A stretch of DNA of 64,000 nucleotides from Patiriisocius sp047730165 (GTDB lineage: Bacteria > Bacteroidota > Bacteroidia > Flavobacteriales > Flavobacteriaceae), in assembly GCF_047730165.1 (NCBI RefSeq), contig NZ_CP159834.1, positions 1,054,001 through 1,118,000 of the forward strand, written 5' to 3'. Below, in pieces: positions 17,147-26,513 of the stretch (position 1 is its first letter; every line of letters starts with the position of its first letter). Both the position numbers and the translations under genes were made by a program. The notes under the pieces were generated by a model. The model worked only from the letters and a program-made list of their open reading frames with translations, did no database searches and was not told the DNA's origin.

Positions 17147-18766
17147 CTATCTAATGATGATTGACTTGCTATAAAACTGACCGCCCATCCCTATTCTGTA
17201 AATATATTGTCCATAACTAAGGCGCGTTTTAATTTTAGATTTGACGTCAATGCTGTGTTTGCCAGGGAATAAAATCTCGTTTGCAAGTACCCCTATTTCT
17301 TTACCCATAAGATCATATAATCTTATATCTACGTTTGCCGTTACAGGCATCGTTATTTCAATAGACGTTTGAGACCCCTTATAAATAGGCACGTGTTGTA
17401 GTCGAGTAATCGCATCAAAATCTGAAGCGCCAAGAGGGTTACAAGAAAAGCCTAGATTAAGATTTTCGTATTGTTGGTTCAATAAAATCCCGTCTACAAT
17501 AGATGGGTCTAAACAAAACCAATCTGTGAGTACGGTTGCATACACATCTCTAAAATCTGTAGAAGGAATTAAGTTATCATTACTGTCCCATATATTAATG
17601 TCTGGATGTTCCCCTACAAAACCATTGCCTTGCAGTCCACTCCCAAAAAGTAAGACAGGCGAGGCGGCACCGTGATCCGTCCCGTTTGAGCCGTTCTCAT
17701 AAGGTCTTCTCCCAAATTCTGATATGGTCATGGACAAGACTTCATTGTCCATCCCGTTTGCAGCCAAATCGTCGTAGAAGTTTTTCATGCTATTGGAAAT
17801 ATCCTCTAATAAAACTTGGTGATTCAGCGCTTGATTTGCGTGATTATCAAAGCCGTCAAGAGTGACCATATATACTTTTGTGCCAAGGCCGCCTTTAATC
17901 ATTCTGGCTACAATAGATAGCTGTTCTGCGAGATCACCTGTTCCATATTCCACACTATTGTTTGCAGCTAAGTACGCATCGTGTATTACTTGAGAATATA
18001 AAAAGGTCGTGTTTGCTGTAGATCGCATAAATAAAAGCTTATCTCCATATACACAATCTGGAATGTCTAAAACATCGTGTATGGTTCCGTTTTCGGCAAC
18101 ATTTGCCAGTTGTTCAGGGTTGGCAACAGAAAAGGCATAGTTATTATCTACCCCTTCAAAAATAAGATTACCAATACTTCCTATTTGAACAGCGGGTGGT
18201 ACATCTGGTGGGCTAATTAAGTAATCTGGATATAAGTCTTCAAAATAACGACCCCACCATCCTGTAGGTTCAAAACCATTGGGTTGGGTAGAAGCCCAAA
18301 TATCTGAAGAGGTAAAATGAGATAAGTTTTGATTATCATAACCCACTCCGTGCACTACTTTCATTTTTCCGTCTCCCCACAAGGCTTCAATTTCTGACAT
18401 ATAGTTAGGTACGCCAAAATCTGCATTGAGATTAATAAGGCTTGATTCTTCATGTTTTATCGTTGGTCGTAAATTTGCATAATTATCATAGTCATAGATA
18501 GGTACAATCGTGTTTAAGCCATCGTTACCCCCTTTTAATCGTACGATAACTAGTATGTTATCGTTTTCTGAATTTGCAAGGGCCACAGAAAGGGGTGAGG
18601 GTTGAGAAGCAGTTACCGCAGCGTGACCAACCATTATACTTCCTGCACCGGCAAGACCTAATGCTTGAATAAAAGATCTACGGTTCCAGGTAGCGTGCTC
18701 TTTTGCATGCGCTTCCTTATTAGCAGTTGTCCCTAGTTTATGGGTGTTCTTATCGTGCGTACACAT
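17147..18766 (-). CDS. DUF1501 protein with Tat signal and type IX sorting domain
   Basis: A 539-residue member of DUF1501, a sulfatase-like alkaline-phosphatase-superfamily group. The N-terminus carries a twin-arginine signal (NRRSFIQALGLAGAG, residues 28-42). The main domain covers about residues 65-440, with the family segments RLKGGNDGLNTIVP, VTLDGFDNHANQ and SEFGRRPYENGSNGTDHGAA. The last about 75 residues form a type IX secretion C-terminal domain (VDIRLYDLMGKEIGVL ... GQYIYRIGMGGQFYSKSIII). The protein should therefore cross the inner membrane folded and then be exported to the cell surface. It starts 6 bases after the DUF1800 gene. The substrate is unknown. Confidence 0.9.
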   Translation of the reverse strand: MCTHDKNTHKLGTTANKEAHAKEHATWNRRSFIQALGLAGAGSIMVGHAAVTASQPSPLSVALANSENDNILVIVRLKGGNDGLNTIVPIYDYDNYANLRPTIKHEESSLINLNADFGVPNYMSEIEALWGDGKMKVVHGVGYDNQNLSHFTSSDIWASTQPNGFEPTGWWGRYFEDLYPDYLISPPDVPPAVQIGSIGNLIFEGVDNNYAFSVANPEQLANVAENGTIHDVLDIPDCVYGDKLLFMRSTANTTFLYSQVIHDAYLAANNSVEYGTGDLAEQLSIVARMIKGGLGTKVYMVTLDGFDNHANQALNHQVLLEDISNSMKNFYDDLAANGMDNEVLSMTISEFGRRPYENGSNGTDHGAASPVLLFGSGLQGNGFVGEHPDINIWDSNDNLIPSTDFRDVYATVLTDWFCLDPSIVDGILLNQQYENLNLGFSCNPLGASDFDAITRLQHVPIYKGSQTSIEITMPVTANVDIRLYDLMGKEIGVLANEILFPGKHSIDVKSKIKTRLSYGQYIYRIGMGGQFYSKSIIIR

Positions 18767-18772
18767 AGCTTT

Positions 18773-20260
18773 TTATTTTAGTTGAAATTCAGGGATTCTA
18801 AAAATATGTCTTAATAATAAGTTTACTTGGTTTGGTGCAGAAGACCAACTTAAGCTCCAGGTCATATCATCATAATAGTTTTGCGGCACATCTGCTTTAA
18901 AAATTACTGTGGCGGTTTCATAATCCATTTCAGTATGCAGATTTCTAGGCACAAAGTAATCTACCATAGTTCTCGCTATAAATGCGGGGTCAATGCTATC
19001 GTTTGTGAGCTCTCGAGCTAGATCTACGAAAGAGAAGATATATCCCTCTCCCATTAAGTAATTGAGATACAAATCGAGTAGTTGCCATCTTCCTGTGAGG
19101 GTAGAAGCGTTAATCCAGGTTTCATCTCGCTGCCATCCAGATACATCTGGCGGGTCTAAAATCTCTTGACCCATTAAGCCAGCATAATATAAAAAGGCTT
19201 CTACTATCTGGTCATTATAGAAAAACCCTGTTTCTCGAGTAAAGCCGACGATCACATCTAAAGGGCTTTTTATAATAACGCCTCTAGCTCTTTCATCAAA
19301 AAAGTGCTCGCTCTTGAATAATTGTCTCAAGACAGGCGCCATCTCAAAGTTATTATCAATAAGTACTTGTGATAGTGGAGCAATAATGTTTTCTATAATT
19401 ACGGCATCTACCGCAGGGCTCACAAAAAATTGATACAATTTTGTGATAATCGTCGTAGCAATCTGTTCTCCTCTTTGTTCAAAAAGGATATTTATGACGT
19501 CGTCATACCCCCAAGCACCTTCTTGGTCAAAAATGGTTTTTATCCCAGTATCGTGTGTGCTATCGTCAAATGTTATTTGAGCTCCAACAGTTTCCCAATG
19601 GTTATAACCTGTTAAGGCCCTTGCGGTTTCAGTGATATCACTTTGTGTGTAGCCATTTCCTTCTCCCAGTGTAAATAATTCGTATAGTTCCCGGGCATAA
19701 TTTTCGTTTGGGCTATTCTCAGTATTTTCAAATCCATTAAGATAAAGCAGCATGGTGCTGTTAATACCCATCGCATGTGTAAAATCTTTAAAATTTCCGA
19801 AGCTATGTGTTTGCAAGTCATCATAATACTTAAAAAGATAGGGAGCATAAAAGTAACTATCAAGCTCTGTCACAAAATGATTTGACCAGAAAAATGCAAG
19901 CCGACCCTTTAAACCTTCCGTGTATAAACCATTGCCAATCACAAGGCGCCAGTCAAAGACAAATTCATTATTTTGAGTTTCAAAATCGCTATAATCGTCA
20001 AAAGACCAATTTGCCCATAGGGGTGCGGGTAAGTTTTCTTGCACAAGTGAAGCATCAATTAAGCCATCAATAAATACCTCTGGACTGCTGCTTAGTGCAT
20101 CATCGAGGTCGGCTTGTGTCGCACTAAAATTTAACCGTTTATAAATATGTTTCACCTTGTCTATATTCCAAGGGTTTCCTGCTGAAGGGACATAGACGTC
20201 TAGTGTTGCAGTGTTGCAGGAAGGTGTGGTAAGCAAATCCATATCAATTTTATTTTGCAT
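18773..20260 (-). CDS. DUF1800 protein, partner of DUF1501
   Basis: A 495-residue DUF1800 protein. Family segments are visible: HIYKRLNFSATQADLDDALS near the start, LKGRLAFFWSNHFVTE at about 120, LYLNGFENTENSPNENYARE and LYELFTLGEGNGYTQSDI at about 180-215, and DPPDVSGWQRDETWINA at about 375. No signal peptide or sorting domain is evident, unlike its partner. DUF1800 and DUF1501 genes are found side by side across many phyla. One idea is that DUF1800 leaves the cytoplasm by riding with the Tat substrate; this is inference. The pair forms a two-gene leftward operon, with 95 bases to the divergent carboxypeptidase gene. Confidence 0.9.
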   Translation of the reverse strand: MQNKIDMDLLTTPSCNTATLDVYVPSAGNPWNIDKVKHIYKRLNFSATQADLDDALSSSPEVFIDGLIDASLVQENLPAPLWANWSFDDYSDFETQNNEFVFDWRLVIGNGLYTEGLKGRLAFFWSNHFVTELDSYFYAPYLFKYYDDLQTHSFGNFKDFTHAMGINSTMLLYLNGFENTENSPNENYARELYELFTLGEGNGYTQSDITETARALTGYNHWETVGAQITFDDSTHDTGIKTIFDQEGAWGYDDVINILFEQRGEQIATTIITKLYQFFVSPAVDAVIIENIIAPLSQVLIDNNFEMAPVLRQLFKSEHFFDERARGVIIKSPLDVIVGFTRETGFFYNDQIVEAFLYYAGLMGQEILDPPDVSGWQRDETWINASTLTGRWQLLDLYLNYLMGEGYIFSFVDLARELTNDSIDPAFIARTMVDYFVPRNLHTEMDYETATVIFKADVPQNYYDDMTWSLSWSSAPNQVNLLLRHIFRIPEFQLK

Positions 20261-20355
20261 TAAATGTACTGAAATATAGGCTTTTAGCCCAATTTCAGTG
20301 TAATTTAAACGTTATGGGATAATTTTTAGTATTTTTCGTATGAAAATAAAAACGA

Positions 20356-21261
20356 ATGAATTTTCCAAAATATCTAACACAAGGTGATACGATTGCGATC
20401 CTTTCTACGGCTAGAAAGATTAGACAAGACGAGCTAGCACCGTCTATTGCAATCATACAATCTTGGGGATACAAAGTCCAATTGGGTAAGACCATTGGCG
20501 CTTCACAAAATCAATTTGCGGGAGATGATGGCTTGCGCAGCGCAGACTTACAATGGGCGATGGATGATGACTCCATTGCTGCTATCTGGTGCGCTCGTGG
20601 TGGCTACGGTACCGTGAGAATTGTGGACAGTCTTGATTTTACTAAGTTCGCAAAGCACCCCAAATGGCTTATAGGCTATAGCGATATTACGGTGTTACAT
20701 AATCATTTGTGTAGCTTGGGAGTTACCTCTATTCACGGGCAGATGTGTCTCGAACTTGACAATCGCACCCAAGAATCTAGAGACACGATACGCGGTATTC
20801 TCTCTGGAAATTTTAAAGGCATTACTCACAGTGCTGTTGGAGAAAATTTCCGCAGGAATGGAGAAGCAAAAGGAATCTTGATAGGTGGAAATCTATCTGT
20901 TTTGTATGCTATTTTAGGTAGTACCTCTGAAGTAGATTTTACGGGTAAAATACTCATTATAGAAGACCTGGACGAGATGTTATACCATATAGATAGGATG
21001 ATGCAAAACCTGAAACGCCGCGGAATACTGGCTAAGATTGCTGGACTGATAGTAGGAGGGATGAGTGATATGCGGGACAATACAGTTCCTTATGGGCAAA
21101 CAGCAAATGAGATTATTGCAGCCGCAGTATCTGCCTATAGCTATCCCGTTTGTTATAACTTTCCGGTGGGACATGTGAAAGACAATCGAGCGCTGGTTAT
21201 GGGTGCCGCCGTGACACTTTCTGTAGCCGAAAAAGAAGTTCAGGTAACCTATAATCCATAA
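20356..21261 (+). CDS. L,D-carboxypeptidase (peptidase S66, LdcA-like)
   Basis: A 301-residue S66 peptidase. The catalytic serine is in IGYSDITVLHN (about residue 112), the Glu in IIEDLDEMLYHIDRM (about 205-210) and the His in FPVGHVKDNRA (about 276). The N-terminus GDTIAILSTARKI is typical. LdcA-type enzymes release the terminal D-alanine from murein tetrapeptides for recycling; some relatives (MccF) detoxify microcin C. There is no signal peptide, which agrees with cytoplasmic murein recycling. The stop is two bases before the yraN-like gene, so the two are probably co-transcribed. Confidence 0.93.
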   Translation: MNFPKYLTQGDTIAILSTARKIRQDELAPSIAIIQSWGYKVQLGKTIGASQNQFAGDDGLRSADLQWAMDDDSIAAIWCARGGYGTVRIVDSLDFTKFAKHPKWLIGYSDITVLHNHLCSLGVTSIHGQMCLELDNRTQESRDTIRGILSGNFKGITHSAVGENFRRNGEAKGILIGGNLSVLYAILGSTSEVDFTGKILIIEDLDEMLYHIDRMMQNLKRRGILAKIAGLIVGGMSDMRDNTVPYGQTANEIIAAAVSAYSYPVCYNFPVGHVKDNRALVMGAAVTLSVAEKEVQVTYNP

Positions 21262-21263
21262 AA

Positions 21264-21623
21264 ATGGCAGCACATAACGAGTTAGGAGAATGGGGTGAGG
21301 AGTTTGCAACCAAGCATTTAGTCAAGAATGATTATGAGATATTAGAACGAAACTGGAGGTTCCAGAAAGCCGAAATAGATATTATTGCAAAGAAAAATGA
21401 TGAGATTATTATTGTTGAGGTGAAGACCAGAAACAGTGATTATTTTGGCGATCCTCAGGACTTTGTTACTTCCGGAAAAATAAAATTACTTATAAAAGCC
21501 GCAAATGAATATTTGGTTTCAAATGAGATTGCACTAGAGTCGAGGTTTGATATCATCGCCATTCTCAAAAATAAAACTACAGAAAAACTGGAGCATTTTG
21601 AGAACGCTTTTTATCATTTTTAA
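21264..21623 (+). CDS. YraN-like protein (UPF0102, nuclease fold)
   Basis: A 119-residue UPF0102 protein. The restriction-endonuclease-like core is intact: LGEWGEEFATKHL (Glu near residue 11), AEIDIIAKKNDEIIIVEVKTR with Asp and the ExK pair (about residues 38-56), and SGKIKLLIKAANEYL. YraN proteins are thought to be Holliday-junction-related or branched-DNA nucleases, but without firm proof. The gene starts two bases after the carboxypeptidase stop. It faces the thioredoxin-like gene tail to tail, with 13 bases between. Confidence 0.92.
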   Translation: MAAHNELGEWGEEFATKHLVKNDYEILERNWRFQKAEIDIIAKKNDEIIIVEVKTRNSDYFGDPQDFVTSGKIKLLIKAANEYLVSNEIALESRFDIIAILKNKTTEKLEHFENAFYHF

Positions 21624-21636
21624 ACGCTACCCGAAT

Positions 21637-22965
21637 CTACTTCTCAATCACTAAAGCCTCAAAAACTTCTTCTAATGTTTCTGGTTTCGCGATAATCTTT
21701 TTGTCTGCATCTAGGATAAAATAGGTAGGTGTTGCAGTCACATCATACATGTTTCCTATTTCATTATCCCACTTTTTTAAACCCAACACATTAACAAATA
21801 AAGGAAATTTTGCAGCAACAGGAGACCATTCTGCTTCAAAGTCTTCAAGACCAATAGCGACCACTTTTACAGCTCCAGGCGACATTGTCGCTACTTTAGA
21901 ATGAAGTTGAGGAATCTCATTTAAACAGTGTGAACACAGACTACTCCAAAATGCAATTACATAGCGCTCTACGGGTTCGAGGTCGTGGAAGTATTTAACA
22001 GTTGTTGCATCACCTTCATATTCTGGCCAAGAAAAATTAGGAGCTTTTGAACCTATTGAAATGTTTTTGTACGTGCTCAATTTTGTGGCAAGTGCGGTAT
22101 CACCTAATTGCTCAGAAATAGGAATGAGATGCTTCTCTGCAAGGTGGTTTGCTTCTTTAGCAAGTTGATTAGTGCTAAGAAAATCCCAAAGATTTGACAA
22201 TAATTGTTTTTGATATGTAGCATCTGTTGTTGAGATCACTTTTGCGACAGCATCAATATTTACATTTCGAGAAGGAGTAGGTGTTACTCTATCTGCATTA
22301 TTAAATATGTATCTAATACTTTGCTCTAGAGGCAATCCAGAATTTTGAAGTAGTGAATTATTGAAATTAAAATTATCAAAATACTTGGTTTTTGCTTTCT
22401 TTACATACGCCTCGTAAGAATTATAATCATCATCTAGATATGGTTTTACAGCGTTTATAAATTCGTAAACGATCATTCCTTCAGAGCGCATAAGGATATC
22501 TTTAAACCATTTTTTCTGGGCTTCTAGAACAGGCTCAATCTTTCTCTCTTTTACTATTTCGTTTGTTAGTAAACCTGATATTTCCGAAGTAAACTGAAAG
22601 CTCTTCAGTAAATATTCAGACCAGAGTTGGTTTTCTTCAGAAGCAGAAAATGTAATTTCATTACCTGCACTAAAAGTAAATTCTACAGATTCTTTACCGC
22701 TATAAATAAAATCAAAAAAGTGTTGGTCTTGAGGGAGGTTGTATACGATACGGTACATTCCTGGAGTGATGGCATTTTTAATGTTTAACTCAAATGTACC
22801 CGTTGCATCTATGTTAGCATCCGTCACATAAAACACATTATCGGGCGCGATGCGATACAGAATACCAAACTGAAAACTCATTTCTGGAGCAAAATGACCG
22901 GTGATTGTCTGTTGTGCTATGGTGAGCAATGGGAACAATAATAATCCAATTAATATTTTTTTCAT
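21637..22965 (-). CDS. TlpA/ResA-like thioredoxin-fold protein
   Basis: A 442-residue exported protein. The signal peptide is residues 1-17 (MKKILIGLLLFPLLTIAQ). A DUF4369-like beta domain (about 20-115) and a helical middle (about 120-295) come before a thioredoxin domain (about 300-440). The redox motif reads CSHC (FWSSLCSHCLNEIP, about residue 345), and the cis-proline loop is ATPTYFILD. It likely is a periplasmic thiol-disulfide reductase of the Bacteroidota TlpA type, anchored or free in the periplasm. It precedes or follows mfd by 45 bases in the same direction, but this link is probably without function. Confidence 0.88.
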   Translation of the reverse strand: MKKILIGLLLFPLLTIAQQTITGHFAPEMSFQFGILYRIAPDNVFYVTDANIDATGTFELNIKNAITPGMYRIVYNLPQDQHFFDFIYSGKESVEFTFSAGNEITFSASEENQLWSEYLLKSFQFTSEISGLLTNEIVKERKIEPVLEAQKKWFKDILMRSEGMIVYEFINAVKPYLDDDYNSYEAYVKKAKTKYFDNFNFNNSLLQNSGLPLEQSIRYIFNNADRVTPTPSRNVNIDAVAKVISTTDATYQKQLLSNLWDFLSTNQLAKEANHLAEKHLIPISEQLGDTALATKLSTYKNISIGSKAPNFSWPEYEGDATTVKYFHDLEPVERYVIAFWSSLCSHCLNEIPQLHSKVATMSPGAVKVVAIGLEDFEAEWSPVAAKFPLFVNVLGLKKWDNEIGNMYDVTATPTYFILDADKKIIAKPETLEEVFEALVIEK

Positions 22966-23010
22966 CTTCGATAATTCTTTTAATAAATAGACACTAATGC
23001 TAAGCAGGTC

Positions 23011-26000
23011 TTATGCCGAAAATTTCTCAAGCACCGCCAGCACTTGACCTACAGACTTCACTTTGTCTATGTTAAGTAATAATCGCAAGCCGTTACGGGT
23101 TTGTTTCTCTTTCATTTTAACCTGTTGCGCATTAGATTGCATAAATTGTAGCACATTACTAAAGCCGGTACTTTGGTAAAAATCACTCTGTTGGTCACTT
23201 ATAAAATACCCAATAAATACTCCCTTTTTCATTATCACTCGCTCTAGTCCCATTTTTATCGCGATCCATTTTATACGGACGCTGTTGAGTAAATCTAAGG
23301 CCTCTTCTGGAAGCTCTCCAAAACGGTCTTCTAATTCCTTCTGAAATTTTAATAATTCAGGCTCATCCTTAATCTCATTTAATTTTGTGTAGAGGTTTAA
23401 TCGTTCTGTAATATTATTAACATAGTCATCTGGAAAAAGTAATTCAAAGTCAGTATCAATAACGACTTCTTTAACAAAAGCGCGTGGTCCTCTGTTCCGC
23501 TCAGCCTCTGTGTATAAATCTTTAAACTCCTTATCTTTTAATTCTTCTATGGCTTCCGCAAGGATTTTCTGGTAGGTTTCAAAACCTATTTCATTGATAA
23601 AGCCACTTTGTTCTCCCCCTAGTAAATCTCCTGCACCACGTATTTCAAGATCTTTCATCGCGATGTTGATACCGCTTCCCAAGTCACTAAACTGCTCAAG
23701 TGCAGTAAGTCGTTTACGAGCGTCATCTGTCATAGCAGAATAAGGTGGAGTGATAAAATAACAGAATGCTTTTTTATTGCTTCGGCCTACGCGTCCGCGC
23801 ATCTGATGAAGGTCACTTAGACCAAAGTTGTTTGCATTGTTAATAAAAATGGTGTTAGCATTACTAACGTCTAATCCACTTTCAATAATAGTAGTAGAAA
23901 CCAGAACATCAAACTCATTATTCATAAAAGCAAGCATCAAAGCTTCTAGCTTTTTACCATCCATCTGCCCGTGACCAATTCCTATTTTTGCATCTGGTAC
24001 TAGGCGCTGAATCATTCCAGCAACCTCTTTAATATTTTCAATTCTGTTATGGACAAAGAATGTTTGTCCGCCGCGCGAAATCTCGTAGCGTACGGCATCT
24101 CTAATAAGCTCTTGCCCAAAGCGAACCACGTGAGTCTCCACGGGATGTCTGTTAGGAGGAGGTGTAGTGATGACACTTAAATCACGGGCGGCCATTAAGG
24201 AGAATTGTAACGTTCTAGGAATGGGAGTTGCCGTTAATGTAAGTGTATCTACGTTTTCTTTTATGGTCTTTAACTTGTCCTTTACTGCGACACCAAATTT
24301 TTGCTCTTCATCAATAATCAAGAGACCAAGATCTTTAAACTCGACACTCTTACTCACTAATTGATGCGTTCCGATTACAATATCTATTTTCCCTGCCTTT
24401 AAACCTTCGAGAACAGAGCGCCGCTCTTTTGCAGTACGAAAACGGTTGAGATAATCTACCGTAACAGGCATTCCAGAAAGCCGCTCCGTAAACGTATTAA
24501 AATGTTGAAATGCCAATATGGTGGTAGGCACTAAAATAGCTACCTGTTTGCCATTATCAACCGCCTTAAAAGCGGCACGAACTGCCACTTCTGTTTTTCC
24601 AAAACCTACGTCACCACATACCAGTCGGTCCATAGGGCGTTCACTCTCCATATCTGCCTTAACATCTGCCGTAGCTGTAGATTGATCTGGTGTATCTTCA
24701 TACATAAAGCTAGATTCTAGCTCGTGCTGTAAATAGCTATCAGGATCATATTGAAAACCCTTTTGAGTACGTCGTTTTGCATACAACTCAATCAGGTTAA
24801 AGGCGATGTGTTTAACTCTAGCCTTCGTTTTTTGTTTTAATTTTTTCCAGGCAGCGCTTCCTAATTTATATATTTTAGGTGTGGTGCCATCCTTCCCATT
24901 AAATTTTGAAATTTTATGTAAAGAGTGTATGCTTAAATACAAGATGTCTCTATCGCCGTAAATCAATTTGATAGCCTCTTGCATTTTGCCTTCAACTTCT
25001 ATTTTTTGAAGTCCGCCAAATTTTCCGATCCCGTGGTCAATATGTGTTACAAAATCTCCTACCTCAAGGTTCGTCAGTTCTTTTAATGTGATTGCCTGCT
25101 TTTTAGCATAGCCATTTTTAAGATTGAACTTATGGTAGCGCTCAAAAACCTGGTGATCTGTATAGCAGATATTACGGTTTTCATAATCAATAAACCCTTG
25201 AAATAATGGGAATACAAGGGTTTCAAACTGGTCAACGTGTCCTTGTGCGTCCTCAAAAATATCGTGAAAGCGCTTGGCTTGTTGCTCGCTACTACAGAAG
25301 ATGTAATTAGTATACCCGTCTGCAGTGTTCTGATTGAGGTTTTCAATAAGCAGATTAAATTGCTTGTTAAAAGAAGGTTGCGGTTTTGTTTTGAAAGTAA
25401 TGCGTTTCTCGTCTCCGCTTGGAAATCGTTCTACTTTATCCTGGTGTCCGAGCAGCGTAGAGGACCCAAGCGTTATTCTTTTAAACGCCTTTAGTTGTTT
25501 TTTAAGTAACTTAGAAGTACAAAACAATGCTACAGGCGTTGCTGTTTTAACTTCACCTCCAGTTTTATTAAACGCGTCTGTTGCTTTCTCATAGAGCTTG
25601 TCTATCGCTCCACTTAAGAGTTCTTCGTTTTTAAGACAAACAACAGTTTTATTTGATATATAATCTAAAAAACTAAGTCGTTCACTGAGCGTAGTTGAAG
25701 CGTCAACGTTTGGAATAATAGAAATCTTCTTCAACTGCTCAAGAGACAGTTGTGTCTCGACATCAAAAGAGCGTATACTGTCTACATCATCTCCAAAAAA
25801 CTCAATACGATACGGCTCATCATTGCTAAAACTAAAGACATCTAGGATACCACCACGCACCGAAAACTCTCCGGGCTCTGTGACAAAATCTGTGCGTTTA
25901 AATTTGTATTCAAACAGCACTTCGTTTACAAAATCTATAGAGACATTTTCTCCTACTGAAATTTTAAGGGTGTTTTTATCGAGTTCTTTTTTTGTAACTA

Positions 26001-26397
26001 CTTTCTCAAAAAGCGCTTCGGGATACGTGACAATTAGTGAGGGTTTTTTGCGAGAGTTTATTCTATTTAAAACCTCACTTCTTAATAAGACATTTGCATT
26101 GTCTGTTTCTTCTATTTGGTAAGGTCTTCTATAACTTCCCGGATAAAAGAGGACATTATCGTCGCCTAATAAATTCTCAAGATCATTAAGGTGATAAGCA
26201 GCCTCTTCTTTATCATTCAATATCAACAAAAAAGGCAGGTCGATTGCCTTGAACGTTTCAGCTATAATGAGTGAAACTGCGCTACCTACAAGACCAGATA
26301 CCACACAGTTGTCCCTGCTTTCAGATAAAAGCTGGGAGTTTAATTTTTTCAAAGCATCAGACTTTGAGAACAAGGATCGAACAAGGGTTTTGCTCAT
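23011..26397 (-). CDS. mfd: Transcription-repair coupling factor Mfd
   Basis: A helicase of about 1128 residues. I chose the ATG at 26397 (MSKTLVRSLF); an ATG at 26418 adds seven residues. Domains in order: UvrB-like N-terminal domains (about 1-330), the RNA-polymerase-interacting CarD-like domain (LEVGDFVTHIDHGIGKFGGL, about 445-500), the RecG-like translocase with Walker A GDVGFGKTEV, DEEQ (Walker B) and TATPIPRT, motif VI region (HQMRGRVGRS), and the C-terminal TRCF domain. Mfd removes stalled RNA polymerase from DNA damage and recruits UvrA. It is present in nearly all bacteria. The promoter lies in the 115 bases shared with the divergent propeller gene. Confidence 0.97.
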   Translation of the reverse strand: MSKTLVRSLFSKSDALKKLNSQLLSESRDNCVVSGLVGSAVSLIIAETFKAIDLPFLLILNDKEEAAYHLNDLENLLGDDNVLFYPGSYRRPYQIEETDNANVLLRSEVLNRINSRKKPSLIVTYPEALFEKVVTKKELDKNTLKISVGENVSIDFVNEVLFEYKFKRTDFVTEPGEFSVRGGILDVFSFSNDEPYRIEFFGDDVDSIRSFDVETQLSLEQLKKISIIPNVDASTTLSERLSFLDYISNKTVVCLKNEELLSGAIDKLYEKATDAFNKTGGEVKTATPVALFCTSKLLKKQLKAFKRITLGSSTLLGHQDKVERFPSGDEKRITFKTKPQPSFNKQFNLLIENLNQNTADGYTNYIFCSSEQQAKRFHDIFEDAQGHVDQFETLVFPLFQGFIDYENRNICYTDHQVFERYHKFNLKNGYAKKQAITLKELTNLEVGDFVTHIDHGIGKFGGLQKIEVEGKMQEAIKLIYGDRDILYLSIHSLHKISKFNGKDGTTPKIYKLGSAAWKKLKQKTKARVKHIAFNLIELYAKRRTQKGFQYDPDSYLQHELESSFMYEDTPDQSTATADVKADMESERPMDRLVCGDVGFGKTEVAVRAAFKAVDNGKQVAILVPTTILAFQHFNTFTERLSGMPVTVDYLNRFRTAKERRSVLEGLKAGKIDIVIGTHQLVSKSVEFKDLGLLIIDEEQKFGVAVKDKLKTIKENVDTLTLTATPIPRTLQFSLMAARDLSVITTPPPNRHPVETHVVRFGQELIRDAVRYEISRGGQTFFVHNRIENIKEVAGMIQRLVPDAKIGIGHGQMDGKKLEALMLAFMNNEFDVLVSTTIIESGLDVSNANTIFINNANNFGLSDLHQMRGRVGRSNKKAFCYFITPPYSAMTDDARKRLTALEQFSDLGSGINIAMKDLEIRGAGDLLGGEQSGFINEIGFETYQKILAEAIEELKDKEFKDLYTEAERNRGPRAFVKEVVIDTDFELLFPDDYVNNITERLNLYTKLNEIKDEPELLKFQKELEDRFGELPEEALDLLNSVRIKWIAIKMGLERVIMKKGVFIGYFISDQQSDFYQSTGFSNVLQFMQSNAQQVKMKEKQTRNGLRLLLNIDKVKSVGQVLAVLEKFSA

Positions 26398-26513
26398 AGC
26401 AGTGCAAAAGTAATCCAAACTTGAAAGGTTTTAAAACCTTAGCGCTTTATATTTCTCTATTGTTAATACTTCTTAATTTCCCTACATTGTACTGCTAATT
26501 AAAAACCCACCAA

